From NCBI GenBank assembly GCA_051294375.1, contig CM119263.1:9416432-9480431 (forward strand): a DNA stretch of 64,000 bases, written 5' to 3'. This DNA comes from Paraspadella gotoi (Eukaryota > Chaetognatha). The position numbers were made by a program, and so were the translations under genes. The notes beneath the pieces were generated by a model, which was given only the letters and a program-made list of their open reading frames with translations, was not told the DNA's origin and did not search any database. Shown here piece after piece: positions 1 to 63,193 of this stretch (its first letter is position 1; every line of letters begins with the position of its first letter).

Positions 1-342
1 AGATTCTATAGAGTCATATAATTAGTATTATAAGATTATATAGCTTAGCCCGATTATAAACAACCAAATATAAATACACAAAGGCTTGCGTGGTTCTATT
101 GTTCCCCCGCCGGGAGTCGATAGCTAAGTAGTCAACCGACTGAGATACATGATAAGCTTATCAGATACTGAGCAGAAAAGATTAGGTCTTAATAAGACTT
201 AATAGGAATCTTTTTAAAGGCGTCTGGACGAAGTTTCTTGAAATCCCGGAACAAAAAAAAATCGAATTTAAAAAAAAAATAATATGTCGAAAGGTATGAA
301 CAATTATTTTCGTGTAAAAATTCTTTGTTTTCTTTTTTTTAG

Positions 343-2103
343 CTTCAACTCGATTTTTATCTAAAATTCTCGCATTTCTCAGTTTCTCTCCCATCTTCCT
401 CTAACTTCTCCCATCCAGTCTCTTCCTCCCCTTCTTCCTCCCCCTCCTCTCCCACTTTTCCCCCCTCCCCCTCTTCCCCTTCCTCCCTCACCTTTCTCCT
501 CTACCAAAATCGATTCGTCTCCGGCGACGTCGTCTTCCTCCCGCCTAGAACTCCAGCGTCGCCTCTCGAAGGAAGCGGCTCGCCCGACGTCTCAGCCACG
601 CCCACCGATGGGGGCGAAGACGCGGTGGAGATGGCGCACTCGTGCGTGTTGGCGGCCCACAGCAAAAGGATGGAGACGCTGTTGAGTAAGAAGAGAGAAG
701 ACGCGAGGCGGGAGTCGACTCAATCGTCCAAAGAGGTTTCTTACTTTCTTTTTTTCACGAAGAAAAAAAAGAGATGACAAAAATCCGTTGGTTCCATCCC
801 ATTTGAAAAACAGACGCGACTTTTCGCCGACCCTCAAGAAGCATTAGCGTCGGCCGATCCTTGCATCTATAACGGCTTCGCGGAAGCGAAGGCGCCGCAC
901 GCCAGTGGCAACGCCCAATCGTCGAGCGAAGGAGCGACAACTACCGGTCGAATCCGCCTGCGCATCCCCGCGGGCGTCTCCGTCGCCGTCTTCGCCGAAT
1001 TCCTCGATTATCTCTACAACTTCCGATTGACGTTGACGCCGGCCAACCGCGCGGCGCTGCTGACCTGCGGAGCCGCCTTCGGGGTCCAGCGTCTCGTCGA
1101 AGACTGCGAAAAGATTCTCTTCGAGACGCTGACTCATCGCAACGCAGCCGTGTTTCTTCACTACGCGTTGGAGCATGACATGGAGGAGTTGAGGTGAGCT
1201 AAGGAGATGAGGTTGGAAGTTAAGAAGTTGAGGCTTGAAATACGTTTGTTTACCTGATTGATTGATTGAATGCTAAATTAGTAAATTTAATTTATGGTTT
1301 GAACGAATATTTTATCAATTGAGTTACTAATTGATTAATTGATTAATTGATTAATTTCATGCTTTGCTGGAATTTTGATGGAATTACTTTTTTTTCGCAG
1401 AGACTCTTGCCTCCGACTCTTCAGCGCCAATCATTGTTTCTTCGAAGACGAATTCCGTCTTTTCGCTTTTTTGACGCCGAAACAAATGATCACGATTCTC
1501 TCTTCCTCCTCCTCTTCCTCCTCTTCCTCCTCGCTTCCCGTCAGCGAGGAAGAGATCTTCGAATTTGTCCTCAAGTGGCGTCGATCTCGAATCGAAGGCG
1601 CCCACGATGCCGTCGACGAGGATTTCCGAGAAATCCTCAAATGCGTTAGACTTCCAACGATGAAGGTATGTAATTTAATATATATTGCAGTGGTTTAAAC
1701 CCACCAAACCGTTTATATCGATCATTGGAGACAAGTCATATTCTACCCAAGTCCAACGCAAAGGTCCCGGGTTCTTGCCAGGTGCCGGCTAACCCGCCCT
1801 TGTGCTACAGCCTGATCCGAAGCTCAGAGACGACAAACATATTTAATCTTAACTACAAAAACAAGTCCAACTGACAACTGACAAGATCCTCCTCGGTTCT
1901 CTAACAGATGTCCTTCCTGGCCGAGCGCGTTCTTCCCACTGGCATTCTCAGCGCCCAAGAGATGTTGGACGTCTTCGCCGACGCCGCCACCCTCGCCGAG
2001 GCCGCCAAGACGGTCCACGTCGCGGGGAGTCGAGGGTGAAGCGGGGAATATTGGGTGGGGGTTGGTGGTTAAGGAGATGGGAGAAAAGTGATACGAGATG
2101 GTT

Positions 2104-2192
<89 letters not shown>

Positions 2193-3409
2193 TTGTACTT
2201 TGTATTTTCTTTGGTTTCTTATCTCACTCATCCTCTCCCTTTTCTTTCCTCATCTTTCCCTCCCCGCCAGTCGGAGCGGTTTCGACTGCGTCCCCCGAAA
2301 ACTCACTCGATTCTTTCGCGTGAAAACGGTGAAAGGCGAGCGGTTCACCGTGGCGTTCGAAGCGGACGGGGGCGCCGGAGGTGGCGGCTCGAGCGGCGCC
2401 TCGTCCGTCGTAAAAGTCGCCGATTCGAAGGACAAAAATCCAAACGCGGAAACGGTGGAATCGTTGAAGAAAAAGGTGGCGCTGATGACGGGAATTCCGG
2501 CGCGCGACGTTATACTCTGCAAGTACGGAGGTTCGCGGGTCGACGGCGCCAACCGACAAGACTTTCGGTGGACGCCCCTCGCTCCGAACGGGGCGTCGCT
2601 CAATGAATTCGGCGTCAAGGCCAACGACAAAATTTTGTTGGTGGCGATGCTAAAAATAGGTTAAGGAAGCTGGGGGAAGATGCGGAAGTGGGGGGAAAAC
2701 ATTGATACTTCATTTTCGTTTTATTAACTTAGTAATATTCGAAATTGTCGAAATGGACGTTGTCAGAATCGTCCAAAAATTATGTAAATTTATTTTTCTG
2801 CGACCGAATAAAAATGTCTTCTCCGAATTGCAGGATTCGAATTAAAGTACGTGGACGATACATTGGCTCCTGAAAATAACAATAACAACTGCGAACCAAA
2901 TCAAAGGTGAGGCAAAGAAATAAGAAAAGATCAGAAAGAAATTAAAAAGCGTAAAGAAAAAAAATATACAAAGGACGAAAATTCTCTAACTGATAGAACT
3001 TGAATAATAAAAACGAATTTAAATCTTTTTAAATAATTCTAAGAATATTATCAAATGTAATTAATTAATGATTACACAATACACATGGGAGTACAGGTAC
3101 AATATTTTTTATTACCAATATTTCGATCCGTTGGACAGATCGTCTTCAACTTCAAGGTCAGGTGTCACTCCTCACTACTCTGGGTCAGCTGTACTCCCAT
3201 GTGTAATCTTTAATTAATTCCTACATGGGATGACTCTCAAAGAATATTATCAAATGTATTATGAAATGAAAATTAGATTGCTAATTGGGCAAGAAAATAC
3301 GTGTGATTGAAATTCTTTTTTAGGTTCACCATTAAATTGATGGAAACTTGTAGCGTCGCCGAAACGAAGGAATCGATATTAAAAGTTCTCAACGCACCTT
3401 ACCAGCCAA

Positions 3410-3475
<66 letters not shown>

Positions 3476-4532
3476 CACAATATTTCTGTCTTTTCGAGGG
3501 TAAAACCGCAAGAATTAGAGTTGGAATTCGGCGGCCAAATTTTGGGCTTCGACCGGAAGTTGTTCGAATGCGGAGTCGCCGACGGAGACGTCGTCTTTGT
3601 TCGCCGTAAAAAACCTCACCTGGGTAAGTCGGTGAAGCTGATATCGGTAAAATGATTCGTGGTAAATATAATACTTTTGGTTTTCCCCTTTTTGCTCTAA
3701 AGTTGTGAAAAAGAACAATATCGCTCTCTTGGATGGCGAGGGAGTGAAAGTGGAGAGCAGTTCTCACTGGAACAACTGGGTCGCCAAATACGCTTTTACT
3801 AATCCGCCGCACGGTTCCATACCGGGTGAGTAACCCGAACGTTGTTTAATGTTTAGGTACAAGTGATTCTTTTCACGGCGGAGATTAAAACCTTCGTCCA
3901 TTTAAGGAGCCTGGCACAGCGAATTGAGAAACCGAAAGGATTTTCGCGCACAGTGGGTTTCGATCGAATTTCCGCACCCGAAAACCGTTGGTCGTTTTTC
4001 CTTCAAAGGTCGAATTTAATTTGTAATTAAATAATTTGTCACAAAGGATAGTTACAAAACTAAAAATACTGTTTCAATTCAATTTTAATTCAATATTATG
4101 GTAAATTCTAAAAGATCCGTTCAACTCTTAACCTCGCTCCACAGGAAGACCCATTGTTTTCGAAGATGACATCGATTTGAGTTTGTGGCACGCGGCCGAC
4201 GGACCAGTTTCTTACGCGTTGCAGGGTAAATCGGAGTCGACTCTTTATCAGTCGAGACGGATACAGGATACGGGATACAAGAACAACGAACAATTCTACC
4301 ACGTTCAGCTTGAAATAATTTAAATTTACGCTTTCATTGAGGTTGCAATCCGAACTTCGGAGTCCCGTTGCACCACAACAGCTGGACCACGCTCTTTCTC
4401 ACTGTCGACAGTAATATGTTCAGTCACTCCGACGACGACAGATGTCACGACATTGTGAAGCCAGAACCATTTCTCGCTTACAGGTTTTGAACAACACATA
4501 TTATTTACAGACAAAACGAAAGGGGACCCTGA
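343..4532 (+). CDS. BTB-BACK protein with two ubiquitin-like domains (5' end incomplete)
   Basis: Spliced exons: 343-735 (5' edge uncertain, 343 or 419), 814-1193, 1401-1665, 1908-2035, 2271-2659, 2834-2906, 3324-3410, 3499-3623, 3703-3825, 4145-4225, 4342-4483, 4511-4532. All have GT-AG junctions and continuous phase. The first exons read as a BTB domain: FVSGDVVFL, then MAHSCVLAAHS, then FAEFLDYLYNFRLTL. A BACK-like helical region with a serine run follows in the 1401-2035 exons. Exon 2271-2659 carries a ubiquitin-like fold (ESLKKKVALMTGIPARDVIL, then NDKILLVAML). Exons 3324-3623 hold a second one (FTIKLMETCSVAETKESI, then LELEFGGQILGFDRKL). The C-terminal part (3703-4532) is not recognised. 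Proteins with BTB, BACK and PHR domains (BTBD1/2/3/6) are the nearest known layout, but no PHR domain is visible. BTB-BACK proteins usually act as Cullin-3 adaptors; that role is inferred here. No initiator ATG was found, so the start probably lies upstream. The final exon stops early at TGA 4530-4532. Confidence 0.72.
1690..1850. repeat. Dispersed repeat, copy 1
   Basis: This stretch lies in the intron between the 1401-1665 and 1908-2035 exons. It shares an ordered set of blocks with 49940-50110: a CCACCAA-CCGTT start, a CAAGTCAT block, an AACCCGCC block, and the 3' block TACAGCCTGATCCGAAGCTC. No coding frame or terminal inverted repeat is visible. It could be a SINE or the tail of a larger element. 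Confidence 0.55.
2107..2190. repeat. (GA)n microsatellite
   Basis: About 42 uninterrupted GA units lie in the intron between the BACK exon and the first ubiquitin-like exon. The Arg-Glu ORFs translated from it are artefacts. Confidence 0.95.
3069..3208. mobile_element. MITE-like element with terminal inverted repeats
   Basis: The right end CTGTACTCCCATGTGTAATC is the reverse complement of the left end, apart from a short internal insertion in the left copy. The element is flanked by ATTAATTAAT-like sequence on both sides, which may be a target duplication. Inside is a small hairpin (CGATC/GATCG) followed by CTTCAAC. It has no ORF and sits in the intron before exon 3324. An 18-bp match to its right end occurs at 61601-61618. 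Confidence 0.6.
3412..3471. repeat. (GA)n microsatellite fused to a splice donor
   Basis: The array starts at the intron's first bases. The donor of exon 3324-3410 reads GTGAGAGAGA, so the 5' splice site is the first repeat unit. Confidence 0.9.
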
Positions 4533-5485
4533 CGACGTCCCTATTTGTTCGCCATGCCCCATTTTTGCCTCCATCCGCCAAGGTTGTTGGTGACCCGTGT
4601 CCCCGGGCGTCAAGTATCGCGTCTTCCGTCACCGAGCGACGTCGTCGCCGTCGTCGTCCGCGACTTTCGTCTCTTCGAAGCCGAAGTTTATTCCAGAGAA
4701 ACGTTGGACTGAAGCATTACGAAAATTTCCGTCATCAGATCATCGAAAAATGTACTTACGATTTTTAATTACTTAGTCTTATGTATTTAACCAGATGATC
4801 TTGTTGTGAGCCACTTGATCAAATTTTAACAATATTTAATTCGATTAATTTCTTTTCAAGTCAAACTGAAAGTTTTTTTTTACTGTTCTCAGTTTCTGTA
4901 AACAAAGTGAATTTCTTACACGTGGCTGCACCACATGGGCTTCCAGGTATCCGATTAGGAAACCTTTTCCTTTGATGACATTATGAGAATTGAGATAGAC
5001 GAAGCCGTTTATATGTATTGAACGCATGCATAAATTTTCACTACAAACCTTTAAATTTAATGCTTGTTCTTTTAATCACCGAGTAAAAAAGAAAACAATT
5101 AAGACAGGAAGACAAAAACGAAAAACATGAATTAGCTTTTATTGTGATAAAAATCACGGAAGCTGTAAAGCAATGAAAGAAGACCACAACGGAGGCTAGA
5201 AAACAAAAGAAGTCACGCCGATTAGGAGAAAAGAAAACGGAAAACAAAAGAAACCAGTGGAAAAGCGAGAGAGAGAGAGAGACAGTCCGAGAGAGAAGGA
5301 TAAAAGAAAAGTGAGCGAGCTATTGGAATCAGAATTCATCCGAAACTCCAGGAAAGGAAAAAAAAAACTTTTTTCATATTTTCGGCAGACAAATAAAAGT
5401 TAAGCAAAAAACGAAATAAATACAGGAGAAAAAAACGAACCATTCAAAAATACTAAACTAATAAAAAATCCAAAAATCACAAAAG
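4533..5485. other. Intergenic, no clear gene
   Basis: Beyond the stop at 4530-4532 the same frame stays open to 4710. It contains a valine-rich hydrophobic stretch (VVAVVVRDFRLFEAEVY) that looks coding, so the upstream gene may extend here through an unrecognised intron or a base error. From about 4720 to 5485 the DNA is AT-rich, with a short GA run at 5265-5300 and purine-rich leader-like sequence before the lectin start. Nothing else is supported. Confidence 0.5.
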
Positions 5486-6244
5486 ATGGCCTCGCTAATC
5501 ATCTCCCTTATCTCTTTCGCTCTGTTTTGCTTCGTCCCTTCCACGAACGGTTGCAACAAAGGCTCCAAAGATAACTCTTACTACAAACCGCGCCATCCGA
5601 AGCCGGACTCGATTTGGGATCCTTACTACAAATACGGTTACACGGGCTACCACGTTGGCTATGAACACGGCCTATTCGACGGCATCGCCAAGGACCCCTG
5701 GGAACACTACTTGAGAAACGTCGACTTTCAAGGCCTCTCGCGCTACGAAATGGAATGGGCCTTCTACTTCCGGAAGTGGGCCGCAAAACCCTTGGGAATC
5801 CCTTCCCCGTTGGCGTCGGCGTTGGATAAATTCGCGGGAGACTCGTCGCGTAAAAGCGACGTTAAATGCGTCTATCTTCTGGCAACGACGCCGCCGCTGA
5901 ACTGGACCAACGCACGAGAGGCCTGCGCGAATCGCGGAGCACGCTTGGCGGTGCTGCCAACGGCAGAAGCGTCGGCGCTCGTCGAAAAAAAGTTCGTCGC
6001 CCCATCACCAAACAACACGGCGCCATTTTGGATCGGCGCCAGCGACAACGCCGACGAGAACAAGTGGGGCTGGATCGACGGGTCGCTGGTGAAGTTCGCC
6101 GACTGGAGGACGCGGCAGCCGGACGGAGGCGAGAAGGAAAACTGCGCCGCAATGATGGTCGGAGCAGGAGGCGTCGGGCGGTGGATCGATGCGGACTGCC
6201 AAGATGAAAAACCATATCTTTGTCAAATGTGCACAAAAAAATGA
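5486..6244 (+). CDS. Secreted C-type lectin domain protein
   Basis: Single exon, 252 aa. The ATG is followed by a signal peptide (residues 1-22, MASLIISLISFALFCFVPST). Residues 23-127 form an N-terminal region rich in Tyr, Pro and Trp that I do not recognise. Residues 128-250 form a C-type lectin fold with cysteines at 128, 147, 220, 238, 246 and 249, the WIG core motif (182-184), QPD at 211-213 and WID at 233-235. In this family QPD usually gives galactose-type specificity and EPN mannose-type. The usual WND calcium site is WID here, so calcium and sugar binding are likely but not assured. It is probably secreted, acting in recognition or matrix. Intronless, unlike most genes in the window. 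Confidence 0.85.
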   Translation: MASLIISLISFALFCFVPSTNGCNKGSKDNSYYKPRHPKPDSIWDPYYKYGYTGYHVGYEHGLFDGIAKDPWEHYLRNVDFQGLSRYEMEWAFYFRKWAAKPLGIPSPLASALDKFAGDSSRKSDVKCVYLLATTPPLNWTNAREACANRGARLAVLPTAEASALVEKKFVAPSPNNTAPFWIGASDNADENKWGWIDGSLVKFADWRTRQPDGGEKENCAAMMVGAGGVGRWIDADCQDEKPYLCQMCTKK

Positions 6245-6875
6245 TCTCCAGTCAACAAAACTAAAATTGTCTGAAAATTTATATGCTATTCCAGTATTTT
6301 TTTTTAAAAATTTAAAAAATGTGCAATTTAACTATAAATCCTCGGCAGCAAACAGATCTCTCGCTGGTTGTCGCTTTCGTTTTGTCTCAGAATAAAAAAA
6401 AATTATTTAACTGCTTCTTTTGTCTTTCCTCAACAAAAATAGGAAAAATGACAAAAATCTTGACTTTACTTGAACCTTTTGTCATTAAAGCCAAGTTGTA
6501 TGCTCCTAGTATCACAAAATAACACCAAAAGAGTTAGAACCAAAACTAGTTTTTCAGCTTCAAATCTCTGCTTTGCGGTCGAACTGTCAGATTCCAGATC
6601 ATTTCGTAAACCGCTTCTTTTTCTTCAGTAAATAATACGTATGTACTCGGCTTTTTTTTCATAAGTAAGGGAAAAAGACAATAAGACAAAAAGACAACCA
6701 GTCTATTTAGTTTCCCGTCCATAATCTGATATTGTAAATCGTTTTTGGAACGGACCAAATAATATATTTTCGATATCAAAGTATTGGTTTATCTGAATTA
6801 TCTTCAAAGAAAAAAAAACAAAAGGTATATCTGATAGAACACCGTAAAAATATATTATAAAATATTTTTTTCACA
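6245..6875. other. Intergenic, nothing recognised
   Basis: AT-rich DNA between the lectin stop and the sulfotransferase start. Only short open frames of random composition are present on both strands. Confidence 0.6.
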
Positions 6876-8201
6876 ATGACTGTGAGTACAACTTTTCGAT
6901 TGATTTTAAAATGGCGTCTATTGTTCTTCGCCATTATCTTATTGGCCATAATTTACCTAAGGCGTAACTTCTTGCATCAGAACGTTATCCCCAACTCGAC
7001 AAAAATGCATCTGAAGTTTTCGCTCAACTCGACTGATTTCCAGCTAGCGCGAAAAGGCATAAAAATGGAAAATATCCACCCGATTGTAGACAGAAAACGA
7101 CTAGAGAAGCGGTTCAAAAATCCCTGCTGGTTTGAAAAGGATGAAAGAACGGATCTTTATGCAAGCAATCCCTATCACATTTTCGCCGATGCCACAAAGA
7201 TGTTCGCGCAACTACAGCAGACTTGGGTGAGTCGACTCCATTCCGAATCTCGCAATCCTCGCCGCTTCCGCTGCATGCCCTACTTTTTTCTCATCGGCAT
7301 GCCCAAGTGCGGCACGACCGACTTGTACGGAAAACTCTCGTCTCACCCGGAAATCGAACCCGGCGCACTGAAAGAACCCAATTGGTTCGCGATGAGACGA
7401 TTCGGCATTCTGCATCACTACGTCGTGCCACCGGCTCTGCCGGCGACTCTGTCGCATTACTTTGACCTTTTCGACTCCGCTGCGTCTAAGATTCTGACGG
7501 CTCCGTCCAAGATCGTCGGCGAAGCTTCTCCCACCCTGATGTTCGACAACGAAGGTTGGCTCAACTTTCTCGAATGGCGCCTCGCCGACGGGCCGCCCCC
7601 GTTGCCGCCGATGATCGCCTCGCATCTGGCGCTGCTGAATCCCGACGCGAGATTGATCGCCATCTTGCGGAATCCCGCGACGAGACTCTTTTCCGAATAC
7701 AAGTATTTCCCGTTCGACGAGCAGAAATCGCCGGATCATTTTCACGATTACGTGGTCGCTGCGATGGAGCGTTTCGAATCTTGCTTAAAATCCTCGCCGC
7801 TCGAAGCGTGCGTCTACGCGCCGGAGCTTATGACCGCCGAAAGGGGCGCGCAGTATACCCCGGGTCGGCTACGGATCGGCATTTATCACGTGTTCATTCG
7901 AGAATGGCTGCTTCGCTTTCCGCGTAAACGGATTCTGATTCTGAGATTGGAGGACTATGCCGTCGACAGGGACGCAGTGTTGGAAGAGGCGCGCCGATTT
8001 CTCGGTCTAGAGGCCTCGTTCGGCGACGTGGTTGAGGAGTTGAAGACGATCGAAAATCGAGCCTTTCTCGACATCGGACCGATGAAGGAAGAAACAGCCG
8101 AATTATTGAGGAGATTTTACGCTCCTCATAACCAAAAGTTGGCCAAACTCTTGAGAAATAAAAAGTTTTTATGGCAGGGAAATGACGTTTTAAGAAACTG
8201 A
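6876..8201 (+). CDS. CHST15-like type II membrane sulfotransferase
   Basis: Single exon, 441 aa. A short cytoplasmic tail is followed by one membrane anchor (about residues 13-28, RLLFFAIILLAIIYL), the type II layout of Golgi sulfotransferases. The PAPS 5'-phosphosulfate loop is at 141-148 (GMPKCGTT). The 3'-phosphate site is at about 265-273 (RNPATRLFS). The segment KEPNWFA after the first motif and the overall order resemble carbohydrate sulfotransferase 15 (GalNAc4S-6ST), which transfers sulfate from PAPS to chondroitin chains. The acceptor cannot be told from sequence. AATAAA occurs near 8349, downstream of the stop. The gene is intronless, which could reflect retroposition or normal structure in this expanded invertebrate family. 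Confidence 0.85.
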   Translation: MTVSTTFRLILKWRLLFFAIILLAIIYLRRNFLHQNVIPNSTKMHLKFSLNSTDFQLARKGIKMENIHPIVDRKRLEKRFKNPCWFEKDERTDLYASNPYHIFADATKMFAQLQQTWVSRLHSESRNPRRFRCMPYFFLIGMPKCGTTDLYGKLSSHPEIEPGALKEPNWFAMRRFGILHHYVVPPALPATLSHYFDLFDSAASKILTAPSKIVGEASPTLMFDNEGWLNFLEWRLADGPPPLPPMIASHLALLNPDARLIAILRNPATRLFSEYKYFPFDEQKSPDHFHDYVVAAMERFESCLKSSPLEACVYAPELMTAERGAQYTPGRLRIGIYHVFIREWLLRFPRKRILILRLEDYAVDRDAVLEEARRFLGLEASFGDVVEELKTIENRAFLDIGPMKEETAELLRRFYAPHNQKLAKLLRNKKFLWQGNDVLRN

Positions 8202-8769
8202 GATTTTTGGTCAACTAGTGCTATTTTTGTTGTTAAAATACCATTAGTATTTAAATTGTTTTTTTGTAACAGCTCTCCTGACCTGACACCGCTTCCCTTA
8301 ATATGAAAACATACTCTTAAGGCTTAAAATTATATTATATTAATATGAAATAAATTGTTTAGGCTAAATAATGAAATTGGTTCAATTTTAGCATTGAACA
8401 CCCTTTTTTTATATTGTGTGAGTAAATTTTAAATTTACAAAGTCTCTAAAATCAGCTGCGAAAAAAGATGCGACCGTTCTGCTTCTCCGTCTCCGCTGGG
8501 AAAGCTGAGTCGACGAGCAACTTGATGAATGAGATGCGAAAATCGGTGAAGCTTCGTCGAGGTTTTCGGCCAATGAGAGACGTCTTAACTGAGGACGAGA
8601 CCAATCAGGTTGGTGCTTTCGATCCCTTCGTAAGATTTACATTCTATGGATGATGCACCGACCATTTCTAACTCTCTCGCCGTGAAATCAGTCAAAAAAA
8701 ACCCATCGATAAAAAAGAAGTAGATGTAGTCAATACAACGTTTGGCGGTTCCTTTGAAAAACTGTCGCC
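8202..8769. other. Intergenic / 5' flank of the CAP gene
   Basis: Contains the likely polyadenylation signal of the sulfotransferase gene. A 61-codon open frame (8468-8653) has no recognisable domain; it could be 5' leader sequence. No other gene is supported. Confidence 0.5.
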
Positions 8770-8777
8770 ATGGCAAC
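8764..8777 (+). promoter_or_regulatory. X-box-like (RFX) motif at the CAP start codon
   Basis: GTCGCC-AT-GGCAAC matches the RFX consensus GTNRCC-N(0-3)-RGYAAC. It overlaps the initiator ATG of the CAP gene. RFX factors drive ciliary genes in animals, but one match over a start codon may be chance. Confidence 0.25.
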
Positions 8778-9861
8778 GTTGATGACGTTGTGCTTTTTTA
8801 TCGTCTCAGTCTGGGCGTCGTCCATGGCGGACGATACGCCCACGACAACGACGACGCCTCGTCCTTCGTCTCAATACAATAAAACGGACCAAGATAAGAT
8901 TTTGGAGCGGTTGACGCATTGGAGATCATTGGTAGGTTTAGTTGGAGTTTAAAATTTGAAAATTATGAATACTATGAATAGCATATATTAACATTGAATA
9001 TAATTCTATACATTTTTTTTTCTTTGATTTTATTTATTTTTTGATTATTATTATTTTCTCTTCCGGATTTATTTTATTCCCGTATCATTTATTTACTGTA
9101 TTTTATCTTATTTATTTTTAATTGTTTTTTTAGGTCCGCCCAGTGGCGGCCGACATGCGTCGTCTGGTATGGAACGACGAACTGGCTTCTTTGGCTCAAG
9201 CTCAAGCTGACAGGTATGATAATTTTGAAAAAAAATATATATTTACCTTACTTACCCCCTGGCCCCTGTCCTCTTACTATTTTTCTACCTTTCCCTTGTC
9301 ACTTAACCTCCCTCCTTCCCCGCCAACCTCCTCAGATGTACCTACGAGCCGGGCCTGCCCGACTGGGCCGACGAACTAGACCTCCTGGCCGCCCACCCCG
9401 GCCGCCGCATCGGCTCCACCCAGTTCACCGGCTGGAACGCCACCTGGGCGACCAACTACTGGAACGCGGAGGGTCGGTGGTTTGACTACTGCGAGAACCG
9501 CTGCACTTACGATCAGCGGCTGCTGCGGCAGCAGGGCTACTACCGCAGCAGCGTCGTCTACTACTTTCGCGGCTGCGTCAACTTCACGCAAATGATCTGG
9601 GGCGACTCGCGTAACGTGGGCTGCGGCCATCGCGTCTGTGGCTTCGAAAACTTTCACATCAACCCTGGGAGGGACTACGTCATCTGCCTCTTCTTCCCGG
9701 GCGCCATTGTCGAGTTTGCCGAGTCGGAGCGCATGAAGACGCTGCCCTACAGGACGGTGCAGCCGCTGGACGTCGCCTGCGGGGGGCGGCGGCGGGAGGC
9801 GCGATCCGCCGCCGGGGTCGCTGCCGCGTTGGCGACGTGGATTGCGGGGCGGTTTCGTTGA
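8770..9861 (+). CDS. CAP superfamily (SCP/TAPS) secreted protein
   Basis: Three exons: 8770-8931, 9134-9213 and 9336-9861, giving 255 aa. The ATG sits in a good context (CGCCATGGC) and opens a signal peptide. A Thr-Pro-rich linker follows, then a CAP domain: HWRSLVRPVAADMRRLVWND, LASLAQAQADRCTY, the CAP1-like block FTQMIWGDSRNVGCGHRVC, and the CAP2-like end NPGRDYVICLF. The histidine that normally precedes FTQ in CAP1 is Asn here, so the family's metal or tetrad site is probably altered. There are many cysteines for disulfides. The C-terminus is Ala-rich and moderately hydrophobic, which might signal a GPI anchor. The gene converges with the dynein gene; their stop codons are 460 bp apart. 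Confidence 0.85.
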
Positions 9862-10321
9862 GAAATAATTATATTAAATATATATATTAAAATTGATCAT
9901 AGCTTTGTAAAAATCAATTTGAGGTTGGGAAAAAAGTTTCAATTTATTTTTTAAAAGGGTAATAGAAGGAATGACATCTTTTGACCGAAAGTGAGACGAT
10001 AAAATTGTATTAATTGTGCCTAACAAAATTTCTATTTCCAATGTTTGAAAATAACACCAAAACGAAATACTGCACTCACTAAATATCAAGAGACTATGTT
10101 GAACTCAAATTTTTGAACAACTAAATCAATTGACTATAGAAAATTGAATATTTTTAATCGCAAAATTAAAACGGATGAGTTACGAAATAAGACAGTAAAA
10201 ATTTGGTTTAACTGTTGCGGGAATTAGTGTTAGGTTTTTAGCCGAAATAGTGCAGTGCGCCGTTAACAAGAACAACGACAACTATGTCGTCATTGGCATT
10301 GCCTGTACAAATTTTTTTCTG
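9862..10321. other. Convergent 3' intergenic spacer
   Basis: AT-rich spacer between the stops of the CAP gene (plus) and the dynein gene (minus). TTTATT near 9944 could be the minus-strand AATAAA of dynein. No gene seen. Confidence 0.5.

Positions 10322-63193
<52,872 letters not shown>

Noticed and set aside
85-165. tRNA or SINE on the minus strand near the window start
   Set aside because: An A-box-like TCAGTCGGTTGACTA is present, but there is no B box.
2036-2323. ORFs with long Arg-Glu runs
   Set aside because: Translation of a (GA)n microsatellite. The same applies to the Leu-Ser and Arg-Glu ORFs near 3399, 19617, 20419, 23247, 28366, 33041 and 35167.
7212-7745. 177-codon minus-strand ORF
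   Set aside because: Shadow of the sulfotransferase gene.
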